Source: Ligustrum vulgare (lineage: Eukaryota > Streptophyta > Magnoliopsida > Lamiales > Oleaceae). From it: a stretch of DNA of 64,000 nucleotides. Where the stretch lies: assembly GCA_963555705.1 (NCBI GenBank), contig OY743174.1, positions 54,954,234 through 55,018,233 on the forward strand, given 5' to 3'. The notes beneath the pieces are model-generated. The model saw nothing but the letters and a program-made list of their open reading frames with translations, was not told where the DNA came from and did no database searches. Shown piece after piece: positions 23,724 to 35,900 of the stretch (position 1 is the stretch's first letter; every line of letters starts with the position of its first letter). Position numbers and translations under genes: made by a program.

Positions 23724-24059
23724 CTATACTAATTGTTGTGCACAATATTTGCACACAGCTTTAAACTTTTGAGTTCCTTCAATTATTTTTTCCGTTGCGA
23801 CCAATTTAAAGTGATCCCAACACTTTAAAGTTGATTTCTTACCCTGTCTAACTTTTTGTTTCCCTCTTGCTTCGGGTATATCGAGATCATGTTGTAAGAT
23901 TTGAACATCCGAATCATCTTCAACATCCTCTAAGTCAATTGTTTGATATAATGCATCTTCTTCAATATTGTCGGAAATTGGTATGTTGTTGAGACTGGCA
24001 AATTCATTGTCAAACTGAGAGTCATGCCCCCCAAATCCAGGTTGTGGACCATCGAACAA
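23724..24059 (-). pseudogene. hAT transposase N-terminus with BED zinc finger
   Basis: The frame reads an acidic leader (DNIEEDALYQTIDLEDVEDD), then KKSTLKCWDHFKLV and FKAVCKYCAQQLV. This is the start of a BED-type zinc finger: aromatic Trp-x-His-Phe, then C-x2-C. The His pair that should follow is lost at a stop at 23724. In active hATs this finger binds the subterminal repeats. It is in the same orientation as, and about 180 bp upstream of, the catalytic fragment. Confidence 0.75.
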
Positions 24060-24574
24060 TTCATTAACAATCTTCGTGCGCTGGGATCCATAGGTTGAAA
24101 ATTTGAAATAGAAAATAACATGTGTGTAATTGTAGTAGTAGACTAGTACTAAGTAGTCAAGTAGAATGGTTTGAAAATTGTGTGTGTATAACTGTATAAT
24201 AAATAAAATAAGAATAATTGAATTAGAAATATAAATGTAAATGTATAATGTAATAACAAATTGAGAGAATGACTGAATGAATGAGTATGTAGTAAATATG
24301 TAATTATATAATTATAGTAGTATAGAGACGAGTTGAGAGAGCTTGGGAGTTGGGACTAAGAGTAAGAACTAAAAAGTAGTAAGAATCAATTAGAAGAGTC
24401 GAGAGGATTGAGTGAGATTGGTTTGGGAATTGGTTGTTTATTTATAGGAGAAAGAAAAAAAATAGAGGTAACGGTCACAATTTTTTTTTGGGGGGTGAGC
24501 CGGCTCGTGGTTAACTAGCCACGAGCCACTGGCTCGTCATTTTGGCGAACCGAGCCGACGAGCCTCTACTCCTA

Positions 24575-25512
24575 GTCGAGAAAAGAGACTAGGAAGTGCA
24601 AGAACTTTCCGGCAGCGGAGAAAAAGATGAGAGTGGAGGTGGAAGGGGGTTAGCAGAGCTTATGGTAGAAGATCTGAATCTCCAATTACTACCTCTAATG
24701 GTGCTAATTCGTCCGCTGTAATCCTAATAATGACTGTAGAAGGTCAGGAAAGATGGTTTCATGCTTGCCATAGTGTTGTCTTTGGGAATGGATAAGATTT
24801 TTCTTTTTTTGTGAAATTACCAGAATTTGATAGTTCCAACGAGACTTAACCTTCTATTTTCAAATGTGGAGACAACAGAGACGCGGGCTCGAGTTTTTTG
24901 TGATATCACCAAAATTTGATCGTGGCTATAGTTTGTAATCTATTACAATGTAACTTAATTTTGCAATTAATTGTAATTGTAGCTATTGAATTTTCAAAAC
25001 ATGATCGATTTAATTGCTGAAATTAATTGAATAAGTTACAAATTGTAAATGTCTGGAAGCAATGAAGGGGACAAACTATTTAAACCAAGACCGTCTTTGA
25101 CTCCATCGGATGCAAGATCATCTTTCAAGTTCAACAGAAGACAGTTCTCGTTGACTGTGTAGTACGCTGTGACTATCAACAAAAGCCAATGCCAATTGCT
25201 TTCGCATGTTGGACTATTCCTAAAAAAATCAATTTTCAGTCATTGACAGTTGTACGTAGCAGTGTCGAGAGTTATGAATCGTCCTGATCTGAAGATATTG
25301 ATTTGTGATGATGATAGAACCCAACAAATGTAACGACAAATGATGTATATAAGAAGGTTTTTCAAAATTTGTAATACTAAATGCTTATTATTATTATTTT
25401 GATTCACATTGATTTTTATTATTTTTTCTGAATTCTTTTCCAAAACTTATTCATCACTACATTATTTTTTGTAAATTTAATATATCCATGCATCGCACGG
25501 CCTTGGGTCTAG
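24575..25512 (+). mobile_element. Helitron-like 3' end and associated AT-rich repeat
   Basis: CCATGCATCGCACGG (short hairpin) followed by CCTTGGGTCTAG at 25498-25512, with T next, has the form of a Helitron 3' terminus. It resembles the ends at 7987 and 26918. I found no matching 5' TC end upstream, so the left limit is unknown. The stretch includes AATTAATTGTAATTGTAG words shared with 18440 and 25550. Confidence 0.4.
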
Positions 25513-26917
25513 TTAGTTACAATTATACCTTTATTTCAATTTTATAATTAAGTACATTTGTAATTTTATTTCAATTTTTGCAATTAATTACAATTGTAAC
25601 TAATGAATTTGTAAAATATGATAAATTTTTTTGCTAAAAATAATTGAATTAGTTACATTCATCTTAAATTGCAACTTAATTATATTTTGTAATCAATTAA
25701 AGGTTGCAATTATAGCTTTATTTCGATTTTGTAATTAATTATAATTGTAACTAATTACAATTGCAAACCAGCTTTGACTGAATGGGACACCGGCTTCTCC
25801 TTTGGGCTGTCACCCTTCCTTCCTCCACAACCCTTCTTCACCTTTATTGTTGCAGCCTCCATTCAACTAGGGTTGAAATTCAACAATTTAGAATATTCAA
25901 ATATGATTTTAGGGAAAAAATGGTTAACCAGAAAAGGAATCACACGATTGAATCTGGGATCAAGAGATCTCTTCCAATTGCAATGAAATTTGAGGATCTA
26001 CTTCATTTTCCTTTTTATCCAATTCAAAGTTTTTATGTTAATTAAACTTCAAGATCTGGGAAAAGAGAAACCAGATAAAATTGGACTTCAAAATTAGGAG
26101 GAAGAGAAAACCAGAGAACTATTTTTAAAAGTTTTAATCATACATGATTTCCATAATTATTTATCAAATAATCGGTTTTAAAACTTTTAAATCTAAATAT
26201 AAAAGTAAGAATGCGTGTGTTTTGCCCTTTTTTTTAAAAAAAAAAATGGGGCTCAATCAGGGGCTATATTTTATTAATTAATAAAATATGAAATGTGTTG
26301 AAAGTATATTATTTTTCATAATTTGTATTGAAATATTATATTTTACTGATTAATATGAAAATTATAGTTTATTAATTAATAAAATATGAAATCTTTTGGA
26401 AATAAATTGAAAATATAATTTTCCATAATTAATTAATAAAATTATGGAATATATTGAAAATAGTGTAATATTATATTTATGAATTAATAAATGTTTTTTA
26501 ATATATATTTCAAAATTGAGGTGAAATAATTATTTAATTTTTAGTTAACTATGAGATATATTTTAAGTGTTAGTTTATACAAAAGCATTTTTATAGTTGT
26601 GCTACCAAACAATCAATTTAATGTTAACAGTATTTTTTGCAGTGAGTATCTAATAGTCAACTATTTTTTACTTTTTTTATTAACAACATTTTTAGAAAAA
26701 ACTCTACTAACAAAAACTGCAAAAAGCTATATTCAAATAGTTGTACCAAACGGGCTCTAAATGTGTGTGTAATTGGTTACTTAGTGTGTGTTTGATATTA
26801 TTTAAAAATAATTTTTTTTAAATGAATATTGATTTGTAGGAGGATTGAGGATTGAAAAATGGTTGAAAAGTCAAATGCTATAAACTAAACTTTTAATAGA
26901 TAATTGATTAATAAAAA
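25513..26917. other. Intergenic AT-rich sequence, no gene seen
   Basis: Contains a cluster of TAATTACAATTGTAACTAAT-type words (25513-25770) and AATTAATAAAATATGAAAT words (26270-26480). Neither forms a clean repeat unit. No coding region is supported. Confidence 0.4.
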
Positions 26918-27468
26918 CTAGTGAATCATCCCGTGCGATGCACGGGAAGAAACGTCTAAATAAAAATAATCTTATTCGAAATTAAATGAATCCTTAAACA
27001 AAATAAATAACATTCACAAATAAGATATAAGTTCATCATTTATTAGTTTCATGTCTAAACATTAGTCTTTTAGGGAGAAGTCATATATGCGAAAATGATT
27101 GTGTCTGACTCTTATTGATAGTCATCATATGACACCATCAATGAAAATTATTTTTTTTATTAAAATCTAATAAGTATCCTAAAATTCGAATGGCTCAATG
27201 ATATCCTTGGAATAAAGAACTTGTGTCCTGCATTACTGTCGGATAGAATTTGACCTTATAGAATATGATCGTCAAGTTTTGTAACGATTATTCACTATCT
27301 CCTCGAACCAAAAATTTGCCTTGCAAAATGAACACTTAAATGTAGGATCTCCAGTATTCATGTACTTTGAAAATTCAAATAATAAATGAAAAAGTTAATA
27401 ATAGAGATCATGCATATAAAAGATAAAATTCAATAATTTGACCATTGATAATGAAAAACAACATGTAC

Positions 27469-27514
<46 letters not shown>
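27469..27514. repeat. (AAT)n microsatellite
   Basis: About 15 consecutive AAT units inside the second Helitron. Confidence 0.95.
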
Positions 27515-27517
<3 letters not shown>

Positions 27518-28277
27518 TGCGAGGTTGACAAAGATATTGCATCAAATTTATGATATTTTAAGTTTTCAATATTTATACAACGTAATTATTTTCTGATTGA
27601 AATTATAATTTAGTATTGATCATCTCAATTTTTAGTTAAGTAAATTGGGAGACAATTTATATATTATTGTGAAAAAATATCATAAAATTTGAATTAAAAT
27701 ATAGCAAATAATATCTTGGTATGGTTAATTACTTTTTGAAATTTTAAAATTAACATTTAGGACAAAAATCATTAATAACTATATCATTTCAAACAATATA
27801 GATAAATTTGTTAACCGTTAATGTTAAAAAATGTAGTATGAGACTTTTTGGAATAAAAAATTAATTAAGAATTAAATGTAATTGTAATTAAAATAATTTT
27901 GATAAATAATGCAATATAGGAAAGAACTTTAATATGTATATGTAATAAATAACTTAAAAATAGGATTTAGTTATAAAAATTTCAATACAACGTGATTTAT
28001 AAAAATACGAATCTGTATAAATTTTAAATATAATTTTAATTGAGAATTTGACATTGGATCTGTATGACTGAACCAAATAGTTATCCATAAAATTAAGACC
28101 AATAAAATATCACAATTATTATAAGAAATTAATTACGTATTAAATGTAAATATCTATAAAAATATTTAATAATTTAATAATACGCTATAAAAAAGAACTC
28201 CAATTTTTAGTTGTACTAAATAACTAAAAATAAGATTATTTGTAAAAAAACTATACGTATGATGTGATTTATAATTT

Positions 28278-28444
28278 AGTATTCCATTCGTCTCATAAAG
28301 ATAGTCATCTACTCATTTTCACACAGATTAAGGACAAAAAGGAATATAAAATGTTAATTTCACTCTTAAAAAATAAAGTAGACTATCTTTTTTAGACGGA
28401 CAAAAAAGAAATAGTAGACTATCTTTGTAGGATGGAGAGAGTAT
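28278..28444. mobile_element. Stowaway-like MITE
   Basis: Ends TATTCCATTCGTCTCATAAA and (inverted) TACTCTCTCCATCCTACAAA share the CTCCxTCxG(T)CTCATAAAGATAG pattern of plant Stowaway/mariner MITEs, with AAAGATAGTC further in on both sides. A TA dinucleotide flanks both ends. 167 bp, non-coding. Confidence 0.65.
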
Positions 28445-29942
28445 TATCTAGTAATAAAATTTCGACATAATTTTTAACTGAAAATTTTACTTTAAATTTG
28501 TATAACTGAACACAAATATTTTTTTGTAAGATTGAAAACGTTAGAAGAACACATTTTTTTTTATGAAAGAGAGAGATTTTGACACAAAAAGCTAAATATA
28601 AATCAATAAAACCAAACAAATTATCGTTCTTATATCATAAAAAATAAAAAACAACTTCTCGGTAAAAACAAATTTAAAAAAAAAAATAATTCTAGTTTCT
28701 TGTTTTTATTATTTTTTATACAACGTGATATACAATTTCATCAAATATATATACTAAACCATGAATAATATGTTTTTTCTTCACTCAACGGCCGAAACCA
28801 TTAACATATCTATCAAACCTAAAGCTATTCTAAATAGCCCAACATTAGTTAACACATTGCAACCCCAACACAGAAATCTAGAACATAATATAAATAGACT
28901 ATTAACAAATTCTCTTATTGGTCCAAAATAATTTTGCATTCTATATTGTTTTCGAAGTTTTCTCTACAATATTATTGTTTTAATATTTTTTCTTTTTTGT
29001 CAGAAACTCAAATCTATGTTCAACGACTCAAAATATCATAGGTCTTGAAGAAAAGAGTAGTGCCAATCCTTTTTACTTTTTCAAAAAATAATTTACTATT
29101 TTTTATTTTCAACTGGTTTGTAATATTAATAACTAATAAGCATTACCACCGCACAAGAAATTTTGAATCATAAAACGTGATAAATAGAAGGTGGAGTTGA
29201 GGGGTCATGTTAAACAGTACACATTTTTCAAAGAAATAACATTTTAATTGAATCTTTTATTATTGTGTATATCTTCATAATAATTATATATAATAGAAAT
29301 GAAAGAGGTTGTATATCGGGAAATGGAAAAAAAAGGATATAGAAAACAAAAATGAATAAACAGATTTTGAAAAATGGGAAAAAATGAAACAAATTCTGAA
29401 AAAAGAAAAAAAAAATAATAACTGGCTTTCCAGTGTAATTACGCGGTGGGAAATAGAAGTCATATAAACACAATAAATATTGAAGAATGTAAGTAGACGT
29501 CAGCGATTTTGAAAATAATAAATAAATATTGAAGGTCCAACTATTTTTGAAGTGAGTTTTGAAGTTGATTATTGGATGAGAGATATGAGTAGTGTGAACA
29601 TGATAAATATTGAAATTCCCAAAAATTAGAAAAATAAATAAATAAAATATGCACATAGTACAAGAGTTTTGGAGGGAAACAGTGAAGTTGACTGGGTTTG
29701 ACTCAGTTACTTTTATATATTATTATATAGATGAGAAAATTTTAATGAAAAATTATTCCAAACTAGAATTTGGAATTGATACACTTAGATCCGGGTCAAA
29801 TTTGGGTCCAAATAATTAGACGGGTCTAATGTAGCCAGGATTTGTCTGTCCAAATTCCAATGGAGTTTGTCGTCTTTCTCGTTACTTTGCGCTAGCATCT
29901 TTCTGTTCTTCAACTCAGTCACAAGCTTATCGAAACACAGTA

Positions 29943-32900
29943 ATGGAGGTTGTATCATCGGTTTATGGAAACGGGTTTCCACCCATTTTCTGTCTCACCT
30001 CAACCCGTACCATCAAGAACTATCCTCCCGCCACCATATCCACTATTGCCAGTGCTGCTAATCCTACCAGTACTACTACACACGGTGAAATTCAAACTGG
30101 ACCCATATATGCGACTGGACGATCTGGGAAGAGTCTTTCCGTTTCGTCCACAATAAGACAATCTGCAATGCTCGATATTCAACAGTCCACCGACTTGGCC
30201 TCTGCTCTTTCGAGGTTCTTTCTTTCTTTTATTTATGTTTACTCACTTGAATTTAGCCATTGCTACTCTTGGATATTCTTATGTCGCGGGTTGGGGTGAA
30301 AAACCAGATTCCCAGCTTACTATTGTCGTGAGTTTGGACCTTTCAAACGCTAAATGGTTTTGATTACTGGCCACTGGGTATTGTGGATATCTAAGATAAT
30401 GACTCATTTCTCTTCTTTCTCGTCAACTCGGTAATTAAATCTGTACGCCGGCCGTGTCTTGCCGAGTTCTCAGTCCACACCTCTATTTTATTTGGAAATT
30501 TAACTAGAACTTGTTGAGTGCGGCTAATTGACACGTAATAAACTTTGAAATGTCATTACATGGTACTTATATCTATAATAAATTCTACAATCGACACGTG
30601 AGTTTTATCTACACAATCTGTAATATGTTTCTGCAGCTATGAGAAAGTTATATTTCTTTGTTGTCAGCAAGGTTTTACACATATGTTGTATTTTTTATTC
30701 TCTCCCCATTCCAATTGGCTCATTGACACGATAATTGAGACGAAAATTCTATGAAATCAGGTACCTGATTCCTTACAGAACCAAGTGATGAGATGACTGT
30801 CTGGTCAGCCCAATTAGAGTTATTAAAATCAAAATTGGAGCTCACAAATTATGTCTAATTGGTAGCTGACTAGACAGCCAACTTATCACCTGATTCCATG
30901 AGGAACCAAGTACCTGGTTCCGTAGAATTTTCGATAATTGAGACGTTTCATTTAAAATCAAGGTTACTGATAACATTGTCTATTTACAGATCAGGAGAGG
31001 TGTTGAAAGCACAAGACTTTAATGTGATTTTGCGCCATTTTGGGAAGTTAAACAGATGGAAGGATCTTTCTCAGGTTTAAGGATAAATATCTTCTGTGCT
31101 TTTCTTTGTCACGTGGGTTATCATGCTTCGATACTCAGGGTATTTAGAAATTTCTGTTGACGTCAAGATCTGCTAACAAATAAAGATTTACATAGGCTCC
31201 GTTCAGCAGCTATTATAATCAGTTTAAATTGATTATTTGGGTTTTATAGGTAAAATGTGTGGTTAAAAATTGAAGAGAGAAATGTGTGGTTAAAAAGTGG
31301 CTTCAGAAATTGTGCAGTTTAAATTTATGGTTTAAACTTAGTAGCCAAACAGTATAGCTTTAATGTACACAAAACATCTCAAGTGTCTTGTCTTCTTTAG
31401 TTACTATCTCCCTTTTCTTTTCTGGGAAAACTCTTAACTTTTGAATGGCTGAATTGGGTACAGCTGTACAGTACTACAGTTGAAATAGGTTTGTCATCAC
31501 AACATGTTAGAGTTTTTGAGTTAATATAACAGTTCTATTTGAAAGGATCTTATGCTTTCTGCTTTGATTATGTTGAAGTTTTCTTCTAAACACAATGGTT
31601 GAGCTTCGTGAGTACTATTGATGCTCAATTTCTGACTTCCTTTAGGAAAATTATTTTAGTTCAGAACTACTCATAATCTCCACACATAAATTTTGCCAGC
31701 TTTGTACCCCCTGCATCTAAATTCCTTTTGATTTTGGTAATTTCACGACTTATAACTACTCTGTAACCTTGCAGCTATTTGATTGGATGCAACACTATGG
31801 GAAAACAAATATTGCTTCTTACAGCAGTTATATGAAGTTCATGGGGAGGCGTCTCAATCCTATAAAGGTCTTAGAAATATACAATAACATCAAAGACAAG
31901 TCAACAAGGAACAGTGTCTCCATCTGTAATTCCGTTCTGAATTGTCTGGTTAAAAGTGGCAAGTTTGAGAGCAGCCTCAAACTATTTAATCAAATGAAGC
32001 AAGAAGGTCTAATACCTGATATTGTAACCTATAGTACGGTGTGTAAACTCCTGTTCTCAATTATTTAAATTTTCATGGAATTCACAGACTTATCGATTGT
32101 ATGCCATTGTAATCCAAACTAGGAATTACATGAAAGGAAAAGAAAAGAATGCATATTAGTTTATTCTGTACTGTATCCATAGATACATAAACACTGCATT
32201 ATAACCATAGATGCATAACACAATAACCTGTTGCAATGAAACTTATGGGGTTGCAGAGTTATATACACTGAAAAAACACTAAACTTTGACTTTTACTCTT
32301 TCTCAATTTTGTGGAAGGCACAATTGTGTATTGCAAAAATCCGTAACGGGGGGTTGAGTTGTCATTTCATAATCTTAAACACTAGAATGTTTCAGCAAAG
32401 AGTTCTTCTTCGTACTTTTATCTATTCAGTTTTGCAGGTTCTTTTTGCAATCTTATGTTTTGTGTTTTGTATCTTCAGCTACTTGTGGGTTGTATGAAAG
32501 TGAAAGGTGGTTATTCAAAAGCATTGGAGCTGGTTCAGGAAATTAAGTTTAGTGGGTTGCATTTGGATAGCATAACATACGGGACACTTCTGTCTGTCTG
32601 TGCTTCAAATAATCGGTGTGAAGAAGCAGAAAAATACTTTGAGCAGATGAAGAGCGAAGGTCATGCTCCCAATGTTTTTCATTATAGCTCTTTGCTTAAT
32701 GCGTACGCAATCGATGGAAATTATAGAAAAGCTGATGAGTTAATTCAAGAGATGAAAACTGCAGGGTTAGAGTTGAATAAGGTTTGTTTTCTTGGCCTCT
32801 TACCAACTAGTTTAATCAGGGATGGAGCTAGTGGGATAATAATTTTTTATACTAGGCTGATACATAGAAAATAATATTTTCATTTCTGTTTTGCCTTAAA

Positions 32901-35900
32901 ATCAAATGGGCCTCGGGGTAGGTCTGGGCTCCCCCTTCCTCCGCCCCTGACTGTCTAGTTTTCAAACTGGTTCAACCAGTGGGTCAAGTGTTCGACAAAT
33001 GGGTCATTGCTCGTTCATAAATCTGAGAAAATATATATATTTTTTAAATGAAAAAGTAGTGTGTAATATTAGTTTATGTTACTATTGCTCTATAAATGAT
33101 GTGAACTATATTGTTTCTTAGAACTTTTCTTTTTGCAACAAATAAGATTTAAAAACTTTATCATTCATTAAAAAACATTAGAACTTTTAAATACCTTATT
33201 TTAAAATTACTATGGACAATAAAAGGTCAATTGGCACGATGATAAGTGGCGAGCTTTAGCACATAAATATTCCAGGTTCGAGTCACTAGCCTTATTTTAC
33301 CGGTTCTAACGATACTTAACTTATTCACATGCTAATTGGTCCATCTGTGCAATCCTATAGCTGGTTTGGCGATTTACGGACTGGGCTGGTTTTAATAACT
33401 ATTCTAATAAATACTCTTCGCTAAGCATATCATTTGTCCTCCTGCTCTTCCTTTCTCTTTAACTATGATTCAACAAAAAGAAACAAACAATGGAAGCGTG
33501 TAATGATGTAGATAAGAAGAATAAACTTCCAGTTTTATTGAATTCACAAAATCCTTTTCTTTCTTCAATGTTTTCAAAATATTTGTATGAATTTTGGTTG
33601 AGTCTTATCAGTTACCATAATGCAATAAGCTTGCGAAATTGACTTTTTTTCTTTTGCTTCATAGAGCATGTATAGCTCTTCAGTTATAGAAATCAGAAAC
33701 AGACACACTATGTTAGCAGAAGCAATGTACTGATTCTGATTATTATATTTTATTTGTGTATATTGGAACAGTTCGAGTATTTTCCCAAGATGTTGTAAGA
33801 CACATAAATCCAAGAAAGGATATACTCCCCGAAAAGTGAAAGAAGCTTTTGAGAAGGTCAAAGAAAGAACTTGTTCTTCTTACATAAGAAATTCTTCCAA
33901 TAATTCAGAGCCTAATCTTTTCAAAAAAACACGTATAGTACTTTTGTGTTTCCGAGCCAAAGTTCTAGCACAAGAAAGTCGAAGTATATACTTTATTCGA
34001 TACAAACTCTTTTTTTGGAAGATCTGCTATGATAATGAGAAAGATTTCTGCATATATGCCCAAATTGATCAATAATATCAGAATCTGATAATAAGTCTGA
34101 ACTGGCTTGCTAATGGGATGGGATACCCTAGTACGTTACAAAATTTCACTTTAGCCAATGATCCAATCAGAGGAATAATTGGAAAAAGAGTATTGAACTT
34201 CTTAATAGCATTATTGATTAGAAATGAATTTTCTAGAATTTGATTCCGTGCCACTGAAGTGTTTAGTCGCACACTTGAAAGATAGCCCACAAATTCAAGG
34301 GAATGATTATCTAACATATACTAAATAACATTTCTTTTGCCTTTTCTTTATGGGAAGTTAAAGGTTAAAACTGAATTAATAACAAGGGAATCTGTCTCTG
34401 TTATCCTCTTACGCTTCGATGCTTATGAATTACTGATGCCTAACTGTATTTATACATGATTGACTATACTGCAAAGTGTTTAAGGTCTAAAAAACTAGCC
34501 TACTTTAACTAATCTGTGAAAGCAAACCACCTCCTACGAGTGAAGTTGGATCTAAGTAAAAGCATATTGTGAGGAAGTCTATGATGGTGTCAGTTTTTTG
34601 CTAGAATCAGGTAGTTGGTCCTTGACTCCTAGTCCATATGCTGCAATGCCCCATACTTTAATAATATGATTGGTGAACTTCCTTTATGATTTTACTTTTG
34701 ATTAATTATTATTTGACTGATACGCTCTGAACTTTTTAATTTTTTATCTGTTTGGGTCCTGCTGGGATTTTATTCTTTTTCCTGAGATTGTCTGTTATTA
34801 ACTTCTATGCCAAGAGATTCTTATGCAAGTGACCACTTGATGTACTGGACGATGGCCCATAGATATTTCAGCATACCAAAGTGCATAGATATCATCAAGC
34901 TTCTGCTTATCAATGGATTATTATACGTGGTAATTCCTGCAGGTTATTTTAACAACTTTGCTGAAGGTATATGTAAAAGGAGGTCTGTTTGACAAATCAA
35001 GAGAACTCTTGGATGAACTCCAAAGACTAGGTTACGCTGAAGAAGAGGTAATCATTCATATACTTCCCCCATAATTCCTTAAAAGTTTAGACTGGACTGT
35101 GTGTTTTACTTTAGGATTTGACTAGAAATTGGGGCGAGACTTGGATTTGAGTTGATCCACTTCAATAATTTTGTTTGGCACCATATATAGTAGGATTTGT
35201 AATTAATTTTATAAATAATTTTAGGTTTTGAGTAAAAACTTTTCATGTTTCTAAATTTAATTTTTGTTTGGTATTGGTTTTATTATTTCTAAAAAAATTG
35301 CTTCTAATTTATTGCAGATGCCATACTGTCTACTGATGGATGGCCTAGCAAAGTCTGGAAAACTTAAGGAAGCCAGATTAGTTTTTGATGAAATGAAGCA
35401 AAATGAAGTGAGAAATGGTATGTGCAGTTGAAGACACGAGTCTTTTAGCTGGCAACTTCTCCCAAACAGTGTGTTGTATGTTACTTCACAAGTGATCCAC
35501 AATGTAGTGGAATGTTTGGCTGGTTATTGTTTCAGCTAAAGCTTTACCCTAAATGGATTGAATGCAATATGAACTATTTATTATACATGACTGTAGCTAG
35601 CCAGACTCCTCCTCTTGTATGTTGAAACTGGTTTGAAGAAAGTTCAAACATATTTATGTCAATAGCTGGGCCATTAATATCATTACTTCTACTTTCTGCA
35701 AAAAGCCTAGGAAATTGTCCATGAAATTCTCTTTTTCCTGTTTCGTTTTAGTTTGAGATGCTAGAACCTCCTTGCTTAATATCCATAAACGTCTTTTCTT
35801 ACTTGTTATGTTATTTAGAACCTTGTGTGTAATAACAAATAATTTATGTGCAACTTGTAAATCACACACTCATGAACTTCTTTTCTCAAAATACTTGTAG

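Larger units (their letters stand above)
22940..24574 (-). mobile_element. hAT transposon remnant with BED finger and transposase pieces
   Basis: The minus strand begins with a hAT-like terminus TAGGAGTAGAGGCTCGTCGG at 24574. A subterminal zone of GAGCC words follows, including a perfect 9-bp-arm palindrome (GGCTCGTGG...CCACGAGCC). Two coding remnants lie downstream. The 3' terminus and the C-terminal hATC dimerisation domain are missing; the element stops near 22940, next to the gypsy LTR. Confidence 0.8.
26918..29731 (-). mobile_element. Helitron, non-autonomous (2.8 kb)
   Basis: On the minus strand it starts TCTATATAATAATATATAAA at 29731. It ends with the perfect hairpin CCCGTGCATCGCACGGG, then ATGATTCACTAG at 26918. 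Flanking bases are A (5') and T (3'), as expected. The body is AT-rich, has no Rep/helicase frame, and contains an (AAT)n microsatellite and a Stowaway-like MITE. Its 5' end lies about 210 bp upstream of the PPR start codon, so it abuts or forms part of that promoter. Confidence 0.78.

Noticed and set aside
29228..29656. 142-codon Phe/Ile-rich minus-strand ORF
   Set aside because: Inside a non-autonomous Helitron, AT-driven composition, no domain; not Rep/helicase.
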